DNA from: an uncultured Solirubrobacterales bacterium
GTDB lineage: Bacteria > Actinomycetota > Thermoleophilia > Solirubrobacterales > Solirubrobacteraceae
DNA: 5,087 nucleotides
Assembly (NCBI GenBank): GCA_903953065.1
Contig: CAJBIG010000011.1
Coordinates: forward strand, 1-5,087
Reading direction: 5' to 3'
The notes under the pieces are model-generated. The model did not search any database. It had not been told where the DNA came from and was given only the letters and a program-made list of their open reading frames with translations. Each line of letters starts with the position of its first letter. Position 1 is the stretch's first letter. Of this stretch, positions 1-5,087 are shown piece by piece. A program made the translations under genes and the position numbers.

Positions 1-929
1 CCGTGCTGGCCAATGAGCTGGTCGCCGTGCTCGACCCGCGCGCCGGCGAAGTGGCCGTTGACGCAACCTTCGGCGCTGGCGGCCATAGTCGCCGAATTGC
101 CGAGAAGCTCGGCCCTGACGGCCTCCTGGTGGCAATTGACCGTGATCCAGAGGCGCGCGAGCGCTTTGCGGAGATCGCCAGTGAGCTGCCGTGCCAGACG
201 CGCTTCATCGAGGCATCGTTTGCCGAGGCGCTCGCAGGGCTTGCCGAAGAGGGGCTTCCGGTTGATCTGATCTGGTTTGACCTCGGCGTCTCATCGATGC
301 AGATCGACACGCCTGAGCGAGGCTTCTCCTATTCGGCCGATGCGCCGCTCGACATGCGGATGGACCCGTCAGAGGGGATCACCGCAGCCGAGATCGTCGC
401 CGAATGGGACGAGCGACGCCTGGCGCGGACATTCCGCGAATACGGCGAGGAGCGCTACAGCGGCAAGATCGCTCGCGCAATCGTCCGCGAGCGCGAACGC
501 CGCCCAATCGAGACGACAACAGAGCTGGTCGAGATCGTCACGCAGGCAATCCCAACGCCGGCCCGCTTCGGAGCCGGCCACCCGGCTAAGCGCGTTTTTC
601 AGGCGCTCAGGATCGCCGTAAACAACGAACTTGAAGAGATCGACGCGGCGTTGCCACTGGCCTGGGAGCTGCTCCGCGAAAATGGCCGTTTTGCAGGGAT
701 TTCGTTCCATTCTCTAGAAGATCGTCGCGTGAAGCAGTTTCTCGCTGGATTGGCCCGCGAATGCGTCTGCCCGCCGGGCCTGCCTATCTGTCGCTGCGGC
801 CACGTCGCCGAGGCAACGTTGCTTACGCGTGGCGGCATCACGCCGACCGAAGTCGAGACCGATGAGAACCCGCGCGCCCGCTCGGCAAGGCTGCGCGCGG
901 CACTGAAGATTGTTGGGGCGGCGCAGTGA
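1..929 (+). CDS. rsmH: 16S rRNA (cytosine(1402)-N(4))-methyltransferase RsmH, 5'-partial
   Basis: RsmH (formerly MraW) uses S-adenosylmethionine to methylate N4 of C1402 in the 16S rRNA P site; it is cytoplasmic. Counting from the first complete codon (GTG at base 3), 308 residues are visible. The SAM-binding motif DATFGAGGHS is at 20-29, followed by AIDRDPEA (44-51), FDLGVSSMQID (92-102), DAPLDMRMD (113-121), a helical insert domain with HPAKRVFQALRIAVNNEL (193-210), SFHSLEDRRVK (234-244) and the C-terminal NPRARSARLRA signature (289-299). Four cysteines (254, 256, 263, 265) form a CxC-x6-CxC cluster that could bind metal; similar clusters occur in other RsmH proteins. The GTG at base 3 is probably not the start: family members read H-x-P/T-V-L-x-x-E here, so this Val is internal and roughly 8-15 residues lie upstream of the window. 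The stop (TGA 927-929) overlaps the next gene. Identification is firm. Confidence 0.97.
   Translation, partial: VLANELVAVLDPRAGEVAVDATFGAGGHSRRIAEKLGPDGLLVAIDRDPEARERFAEIASELPCQTRFIEASFAEALAGLAEEGLPVDLIWFDLGVSSMQIDTPERGFSYSADAPLDMRMDPSEGITAAEIVAEWDERRLARTFREYGEERYSGKIARAIVRERERRPIETTTELVEIVTQAIPTPARFGAGHPAKRVFQALRIAVNNELEEIDAALPLAWELLRENGRFAGISFHSLEDRRVKQFLAGLARECVCPPGLPICRCGHVAEATLLTRGGITPTEVETDENPRARSARLRAALKIVGAAQ
926..929 (+). promoter_or_regulatory. GTGA stop/start overlap, rsmH to ftsL-like gene
   Basis: The GTG start of the downstream gene shares bases with the TGA stop of rsmH. The only purine-rich stretch just upstream is a GGGG run at 915-918, a poor Shine-Dalgarno match. The next in-frame start-type codon is a GTG inside the predicted membrane helix (residue 64), so GTG 926 is the only workable start. 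Translation by ribosomes terminating on rsmH is the likely mode; that is inference. Confidence 0.7.
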
Positions 930-1594
930 CTCCTCCACCCCCAGCGGCATCGGCAACGGCCGGCCGGATCACAAGCCCGCGGCCACTTCGCCGCGGCCGC
1001 TCACTTCCGCGCCCGTCGCGCCCAACACGCCACAGCATCGGCCGCGCTGGAGTTGCCTCGGGCGGTCTACTGGCAAAGCTTTTCGTCGGCCGGCGCCTGA
1101 TTGGCGTTCTCGCAGTGGCCCTGATTGGCCTCGTCTTCGTCCAAGTTTCACTTCTGAAGCTGAACACGCAGATCAGCAGTGACGTCGCGCAGAGCCAGAT
1201 TTTGACGCGAGAGAACGCCGAGCAACGCTCGCTGCTCGCTCGTCTTGACGGCGCGCAGCGCGTTACCGGAGCGGCCGGAAACCTCGGCCTCGTGATGCCG
1301 GCGCCCGATGCCGTCTGCTACCTGAAGGCGGGTGACGCCAAGGCCTGCTCGGTGAGCGGCGCCACCGCCGAGGAGGCAATCGACCCATCGATCGATCCCA
1401 ACGCCGTGCCAGGCGATGAGACGGCAGTTGCGACAGAGCCGAGCGAGGCGACAGTCGATCAGGGTAGTTCGCAGCCCCAGCAGGGAACTGCCGAGCCGGG
1501 TGACGGCAGCGGCCAAACAGCGCCGAGCGACCAAGCTGCAGCTCCCGTCGCGGCTCCTGACTCAGGCGGCTTAGCCGCAGGAGAAGCGAACTAA
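926..1594 (+). CDS. ftsL: FtsL-like single-pass divisome protein with extended charged tails
   Basis: The 222-residue product sits exactly where ftsL lies in dcw clusters, between rsmH and ftsI. It has the FtsL layout: an N-terminal cytoplasmic segment (1-57), one hydrophobic helix (about 58-77, rich in L/V/I/A), then a polar helix likely to form a coiled coil (about 78-112). A segment GNLGLVMPAPDAVCYL (118-133) follows, resembling the conserved LGM-x-x-P region that closes the FtsL/DivIC fold. In this family the protein pairs with a DivIC/FtsB partner and helps activate FtsW-FtsI at the septum. It is about twice the usual FtsL length (roughly 90-130 residues). The extra N-terminus is Arg/Pro-rich with no acidic residue before D86. 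The extra C-terminus (about 142-222) is Ala/Pro/Gln/Gly/Ser-rich, with 14 acidic residues and no Lys, Arg or His. It has two cysteines, C131 and C141. FtsL diverges quickly in sequence, so the call rests on position and architecture; a generic septum-formation-initiator family label is the alternative. Confidence 0.8.
   Translation: MTPPPPAASATAGRITSPRPLRRGRSLPRPSRPTRHSIGRAGVASGGLLAKLFVGRRLIGVLAVALIGLVFVQVSLLKLNTQISSDVAQSQILTRENAEQRSLLARLDGAQRVTGAAGNLGLVMPAPDAVCYLKAGDAKACSVSGATAEEAIDPSIDPNAVPGDETAVATEPSEATVDQGSSQPQQGTAEPGDGSGQTAPSDQAAAPVAAPDSGGLAAGEAN
1579..1584 (+). promoter_or_regulatory. Shine-Dalgarno site for ftsI (AGGAGA)
   Basis: AGGAGA lies within the last codons of the ftsL-like gene, with 12 bases between it and the ATG at 1597. 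The core match is good but the spacing is longer than the usual 5-9 bases. It is the clearest ribosome binding site in the window and supports the ATG at 1597 as the ftsI start. Confidence 0.6.
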
Positions 1595-1596
1595 CA

Positions 1597-3261
1597 ATGC
1601 CGCTGATCGAGCGACGCATCGGTCTGCTGTTCGCTTCATTCTTCGTCCTCCTCGCAATCGCTGGGATACGAGTTCTGTACCTCGGTCTTGTCAAGGGATC
1701 CGGTCTATCGAACGCAGCGGCTGCGCAGCAGGTTGCAGTCGCCAAGCTCCCCGCCGAGCGCGGGACGATCACGGACCACAAGGGCGTCCCGCTTGCCGCT
1801 TCGATCCCGGCAGATGACATCTCGGCGACTCCCTATCTGATTAAGGATCCCGTGGCGACTGCGAATCGGCTCGCGCCATTGATCGGCGTCCCGGCCAACA
1901 AGCTCGTCGCCGATCTCGCCCGGCGCGACACCGGCTTCGTCTACTTGGCGCGCCACGTTCCGGCTGGCGCCGCCGACAAGATCAGGGCGCTAAAGATCGA
2001 CGGGATCGATTTCGCGCCTGGCGCTCTTCGCACCTACCCGCGCGGCGCGCTAGCCGCTCAGGTATTGGGCGTGGTTGGAGTAGATGGAAACGGACTCTTT
2101 GGCCTCGAATACGCTCACGACAAGGTGTTGCGCGGCCGAGATGGCGAGCAGCGCCGCGTGCTTGACGGCGGCCGCCAAGCGATCGAGACGCGGGACACCA
2201 AGCGCTCCGTTCCAGGCGCGGCGATGGAGCTCTCACTCGACGCCGAAATTCAGCTCAAGGCTGAAGAGGCGCTGCAGTCCGTCGCTGAGGAATACCGCCC
2301 CAAGGGGGCCACCGCGATTGTCACGAACCCGAAGACCGGCGCCGTACTGGCGATGGCCAACTGGCCGAAGGTTGACGCCAACGACCCTGGCAGCGCGCCG
2401 GCTGACGCGGCGCAAAACCGCGCGCTCGGAATGACCTTTGAGCCCGGCTCGACTTTCAAGGCGTTCACCGTTGCGGCGGCGCTGGAAGACAAGAAGGTCG
2501 AGCCAAGTACCTCGTTCAACCTTGCACCTTCGATTCAAGTTGCCGACCGAGTCATCGGCGAGTCCCACGAGCGTGGCTGGGTCACGCTCGATACCGGCGG
2601 CATTCTCGCCCAGTCGAGCAACGTCGGCGCGATCATGGTCGGCCAGCGCCTCGGCGCGAAGCGGTTTAGCCAGTGGGTCAACAAGTTCGGCTTCGGACAA
2701 CCGACCGGTGTCGATCTGCCCGGCGAAGAGCGCGGTCTGATCACGCCGCTTGCCGATTATTCGGGTTCATCGATGGGCAACATGCCGATCGGCCAGGGTC
2801 AGCTTGTGACGCCGCTGCAGATGGTCAGCGCCTACGGAGCAATTGCAAACGGCGGAAAGCTTCTCACTCCACGCGTGGTCAATTCCGTCAACGGCAAACC
2901 GACGGCTGACGCTGACGCCGGCGAGCGGATCATCAGCGCCAAGACGGCAGCAGCGGTCAGGGAGATGCTGACGGGCGTGTTCCAGCCCGGCGGAACTGCT
3001 AGTGAAGTGGCAATCCCCGGCTACGAGCTCGCAGGCAAGACCGGGACAGCCAACAAGATTGATCCAGCGACCGGAACGTATTCGCAGTCGCAGTACGTCG
3101 CGTCATTTGTCGGAATGGCGCCTGCAGCAGACCCCGAGCTGCTGATCAACGTAGTCGTCGACGAGCCTCAGGGCGACATCTACGGCGGTTCTGTTGCCGC
3201 TCCGGCATTCGGCAAGATCGCAGCGTTCGCGCTGCCGTACCTGCGAATCGCACCGAAGTAA
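1597..3261 (+). CDS. ftsI: Septal peptidoglycan D,D-transpeptidase FtsI (class B PBP / PBP3)
   Basis: FtsI cross-links peptidoglycan stem peptides at the division septum, working with the glycosyltransferase FtsW outside the membrane. The 554-residue protein has a short cytoplasmic start with Arg/Glu (IERR 4-7), one membrane anchor (about 8-31), and the class B pedestal domain. That domain carries the motif RGTITDHKGVPLA (55-67) and the GLFGLEY element (166-172). The transpeptidase domain follows from about 205. All three catalytic motifs are intact: S285-T-F-K288 with the acylated serine S285 (context FEPGSTFK), S340-S-N342, and K481-T-G-T484. The C-terminal segment YGGSVAAPAFGKI (529-541) is also typical. 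Length is normal for FtsI and there are no PASTA repeats, unlike some Gram-positive relatives. It begins two bases after the ftsL stop, so the two are probably co-translated. Beta-lactams act on this enzyme family. A SpoVD-type class B PBP would look similar, but the dcw context favours FtsI. Confidence 0.96.
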   Translation: MPLIERRIGLLFASFFVLLAIAGIRVLYLGLVKGSGLSNAAAAQQVAVAKLPAERGTITDHKGVPLAASIPADDISATPYLIKDPVATANRLAPLIGVPANKLVADLARRDTGFVYLARHVPAGAADKIRALKIDGIDFAPGALRTYPRGALAAQVLGVVGVDGNGLFGLEYAHDKVLRGRDGEQRRVLDGGRQAIETRDTKRSVPGAAMELSLDAEIQLKAEEALQSVAEEYRPKGATAIVTNPKTGAVLAMANWPKVDANDPGSAPADAAQNRALGMTFEPGSTFKAFTVAAALEDKKVEPSTSFNLAPSIQVADRVIGESHERGWVTLDTGGILAQSSNVGAIMVGQRLGAKRFSQWVNKFGFGQPTGVDLPGEERGLITPLADYSGSSMGNMPIGQGQLVTPLQMVSAYGAIANGGKLLTPRVVNSVNGKPTADADAGERIISAKTAAAVREMLTGVFQPGGTASEVAIPGYELAGKTGTANKIDPATGTYSQSQYVASFVGMAPAADPELLINVVVDEPQGDIYGGSVAAPAFGKIAAFALPYLRIAPK

Positions 3262-3289
3262 AGGCCGGACGCCTCGTTACTCTGGCGCG
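3262..3289 (+). other. ftsI-murE intergenic gap with no clear ribosome binding site
   Basis: This 28-base spacer is the only sizeable gap in the window. It holds no purine-rich Shine-Dalgarno sequence at usable distance from the ATG at 3290; the bases directly before it are CTGGCGCG. A 4-bp complement (CGCC 3270-3273 with GGCG 3284-3287) is too weak to call a hairpin or terminator. No promoter hexamers are evident. Reinitiation after the ftsI stop is a reasonable but unproven explanation for murE translation. Confidence 0.5.
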
Positions 3290-4720
3290 ATGCGGTTGCG
3301 CGAGCTATTCGACGGCCTCCACAGCGGTCAGGGTGACGCCGAGGTCAGCTCAATGGCGCTCGATGACAGGCTCGTTCTGCCGGGAGCGCTCTTCTGCTGC
3401 GTCGAAGGCTTCGAACGCGACGGCCACGATTTTGCGCCGTCTGCGGTCGAGCGTGGCGCCGTAGCACTGCTTACGGAGAGAGAGCTCGGGCTCGGGGTCC
3501 CGGAGGTCGTCGTCGATGATGTTCGGGCCGCGATCGCGCCGGCAGCAGCGAAGCTCAACGGCAACCCCACCCAGGCGCTGAAGATGGTCGGCATCACCGG
3601 CACCAATGGCAAGACGACGACCGCCTTCCTGACGCGCGCGCTCCTGGAGGCGTCCGGCCAGCAGACGGGGCTGCTGGGAACCGTTGAGCAGATCATCGGC
3701 GGCGCCCGTGAGGCAACAGCCAGGACGACGCCGGAGGCGATTGAGCTGCAGCGCTGCTTTGCGCAGATGCTCGCCGCGGGCGACGAGGCGTGCGTGATCG
3801 AGGTCTCCTCCCACGCAATCGCCTTGCGCCGCTCCGACGCGATCGACTGGGACGTCACCGTCTTCACAAACCTCAGCCGAGAGCATCTCGATTTCCACGG
3901 CACGATCGAGGAGTACTTCGCGATCAAAGCACGGCTTCTGGTTGAGGCTGAGGTGCCGTCCGTGATCAACATCGACGACGAATACGGCAGACGGCTCGCC
4001 GCCGAGCTGACCGACGTGACGACGGTCGGCATTGCCAGCAGCGACGCGGATCTCCGCGCCGAGGCGATCAGCACCGACGCTGCGGGGAGCAGCTTCACTG
4101 CCGGTGGGATCGAATTTCGCGTTCCGCTCCCCGGTGATTTCAACGTGCTCAATGCGCTCTGCGCGATCGCGACGGCCCGCCTCCTCGGTGTCGATGATTC
4201 GGTCATTGCGGCTGCGCTGCCTCACGCTGAGGTCGCGCCCGGGCGTTTCCAGCCGGTTGATGCCGGGCAACGCTTCGCGGCAATTGTCGACTACGCACAC
4301 ACTCCCGATTCGCTCGAAAACGCCCTGCGCACTGCGCGCGCGCTGACACCAGGACGGTTGATAGTCGTCTTTGGAGCCGGCGGCGACCGTGACAGCGGTA
4401 AGCGCGCCGAGATGGGTCGTGTGGCCAGCGAGCTCGCCGATGTGGTGGTTGTTACCTCCGACAACCCGAGGTCTGAGGAACCGGGTGCGATCGTTGAGGC
4501 GATCATCGCCGGCGTCGCCGATACCGGCGGGGCAACGGTCGAGGTCGTCATCGATAGGTCCGAAGCAATCGCTGCTGCCGTCGCCCAGGCCGGCGACGAC
4601 GATGTCGTGCTTGTGGCCGGTAAAGGTCATGAGCAGGGTCAGGAGATCGCTGGGGGCGTCGTCCTCGAGTTCGACGACTCCAATGTCCTGAGGTCAGCAA
4701 TCGAACGGCGGCTCCCATGA
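3290..4720 (+). CDS. murE: UDP-MurNAc-L-Ala-D-Glu:meso-diaminopimelate ligase MurE
   Basis: MurE adds the third stem-peptide residue to UDP-MurNAc-L-Ala-D-Glu with ATP, in the cytoplasm. With the ATG at 3290 the protein is 476 residues, normal for the family. The N-terminal UDP-binding domain covers about 1-95. The central ATPase domain has the loop GITGTNGKTTT (101-111), TTPE (146-149), EVSSH (171-175), TNLSREHLDFHG (193-204) and the lysine that is carbamylated in this family (K213, in AIKARLL). The C-terminal domain has DYAHTPDSL (334-342), GAGGDRD (362-368) and DNPR (391-394), with GKGHE at 444-448. DNPR marks meso-diaminopimelate specificity; lysine-adding enzymes differ there. By alignment to E. 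coli MurE from memory, R367, G444 and E448 match further diaminopimelate contacts. An oddity is LDDR (24-27) where the family has DSR. An in-frame ATG at 3194 would add 32 Arg/Ser-rich residues inside ftsI and is rejected because the family motifs begin right after 3290. Confidence 0.96.
   Translation: MRLRELFDGLHSGQGDAEVSSMALDDRLVLPGALFCCVEGFERDGHDFAPSAVERGAVALLTERELGLGVPEVVVDDVRAAIAPAAAKLNGNPTQALKMVGITGTNGKTTTAFLTRALLEASGQQTGLLGTVEQIIGGAREATARTTPEAIELQRCFAQMLAAGDEACVIEVSSHAIALRRSDAIDWDVTVFTNLSREHLDFHGTIEEYFAIKARLLVEAEVPSVINIDDEYGRRLAAELTDVTTVGIASSDADLRAEAISTDAAGSSFTAGGIEFRVPLPGDFNVLNALCAIATARLLGVDDSVIAAALPHAEVAPGRFQPVDAGQRFAAIVDYAHTPDSLENALRTARALTPGRLIVVFGAGGDRDSGKRAEMGRVASELADVVVVTSDNPRSEEPGAIVEAIIAGVADTGGATVEVVIDRSEAIAAAVAQAGDDDVVLVAGKGHEQGQEIAGGVVLEFDDSNVLRSAIERRLP
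4717..4720 (+). promoter_or_regulatory. ATGA start/stop overlap, murE to murF
   Basis: The murF ATG (4717-4719) overlaps the murE TGA (4718-4720). Upstream there is only a weak CGGCGG stretch, so terminating murE ribosomes probably start murF. This would keep two consecutive enzymes of one pathway in proportion (inference). Confidence 0.75.
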
Positions 4721-5087
4721 ATCCCAATTGGAGCGCGGCCGAAGTTGCCGCACACGCCGGCGGGCGCGTCGTGAAGGGAAGCGCGTCGGCGCGCGGGCCG
4801 ATTGCGGTCACGATCGATTCGCGAACGGTCGAACCTGGATCGCTCTTCGTAGGTCTCCCGGGCTCGGCGCAAGACGGCGGCGAATTTGCCGGCGCAGCTC
4901 TTGCCGCAGGGGCGTGGGGAGTAATCGTCTCTGAGCAGCATGCCGCCTCGCTCGACTGCGGCGAGGACCAGGTCGTGATTGCGGTCAGCGACCCGCTTGC
5001 GGCGCTCGCCGACTTGGCGCAGGCCTGGCGCCGCGAGCTTGGCTGCGCCGTGATCGCGGTCACCGGCTCGACCGGCAAGACGTCGAC
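4717..5087 (+). CDS. murF: UDP-MurNAc-tripeptide:D-Ala-D-Ala ligase MurF, 3'-partial
   Basis: MurF attaches D-Ala-D-Ala to the UDP-MurNAc-tripeptide with ATP, the last cytoplasmic step of pentapeptide assembly. The first 123 codons are present. They cover the N-terminal domain, with the UDP-substrate motif IDSRTVEPGSLFVGLPG (33-49), a DGGEFA segment (53-58) followed by a GAWGVIV strand (65-71), and the start of the ATPase domain. The window ends inside the ATP-binding loop, V-T-G-S-T-G-K-T-S at 115-123. The GSTGKTS form of the loop (rather than GTNGKTT, as in MurE), the DSR motif and the position directly after murE favour MurF over another Mur ligase. About three quarters of a typical 450-residue MurF lies beyond the window. 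The reading frame is open to the edge, so this is a cut by the window and not a broken gene. Confidence 0.93.
   Translation, partial: MNPNWSAAEVAAHAGGRVVKGSASARGPIAVTIDSRTVEPGSLFVGLPGSAQDGGEFAGAALAAGAWGVIVSEQHAASLDCGEDQVVIAVSDPLAALADLAQAWRRELGCAVIAVTGSTGKTS

Noticed and set aside
3..5. GTG at base 3 as the rsmH start
   Set aside because: RsmH proteins have a conserved H-x-P/T-V-L stretch here, so this GTG encodes an internal Val and the true start is upstream of the window.
1263..1820. A 185-codon - strand frame opposite the ftsL/ftsI junction
   Set aside because: It spans two genes on the other strand, is Arg/Ser/Pro-rich and matches no family I recognise; it is a shadow of the sense genes.
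3270..3287. CGCC/GGCG complement as a terminator between ftsI and murE
   Set aside because: Only 4 bp of stem with a 10-base loop and no T-run. It is far too weak, and a terminator here would cut the operon.
3194..3289. Upstream in-frame ATG that would extend murE by 32 residues
   Set aside because: The extension lies mostly inside the ftsI 3' end in another frame and is Arg/Ser-rich without family similarity. Normal MurE length and motifs fit ATG 3290.
3528..4175. Two GCGATCGC palindromes (near 3530 and 4165) as a possible regular repeat
   Set aside because: Two copies of a GC-rich palindrome inside coding sequence, made of common codons, are expected by chance.
3350..4630. A 426-codon open frame on the - strand opposite murE, plus a 292-codon one at 3328-4206
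   Set aside because: Both lie antisense to an unmistakable murE and give compositionally skewed translations with no recognisable motifs. Long antisense frames are expected in GC-rich coding DNA.

Overview
The window is a stretch of the bacterial division and cell wall (dcw) gene cluster. All five genes lie on the + strand, packed head to tail in the order rsmH – ftsL-like – ftsI – murE – murF. The first is cut at its 5' end by the window edge and the last at its 3' end. The DNA is GC-rich (low to mid 60s % by eye, not computed). The protein style (Ala/Arg/Val-rich, GTG starts), the gene order, a DNPR-type (meso-diaminopimelate) MurE and an RsmH with a CxC...CxC cluster point to a diderm-unlike, high-GC lineage. 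My best guess is an actinobacterium of the Thermoleophilia/Solirubrobacterales kind. That placement rests on remembered family resemblance, not on a search.

Layout: 1-929 is rsmH (16S rRNA m4C1402 methyltransferase), lacking only a few N-terminal codons. 926-1594 is a small single-pass membrane protein in the FtsL position, overlapping rsmH by GTGA. 1597-3261 is ftsI, the septal class B penicillin-binding protein, two bases after the ftsL stop. 3262-3289 is the only real gap (28 bases). 3290-4720 is murE. 4717-5087 is the start of murF, overlapping murE by ATGA and ending inside its ATP-binding loop. No RNA genes, mobile elements, CRISPR arrays, long repeats, convincing terminators or internal promoters were seen.

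How the genes work together: MurE and MurF carry out successive cytoplasmic steps that build the UDP-MurNAc-pentapeptide. FtsI cross-links the resulting peptidoglycan at the septum. The FtsL-like protein belongs to the divisome complex that activates FtsI and its glycosyltransferase partner FtsW. RsmH modifies the ribosomal P site and is a standard passenger of this cluster. Overlapping or nearly touching stops and starts suggest one transcript with coupled translation.

This is an ordinary, well-conserved housekeeping region and I see no undescribed system in it. The points worth a second look are the charge-polarised tails of the FtsL-like protein, an unusual residue in the UDP-binding motif of MurE, and the weak ribosome binding site of murE.
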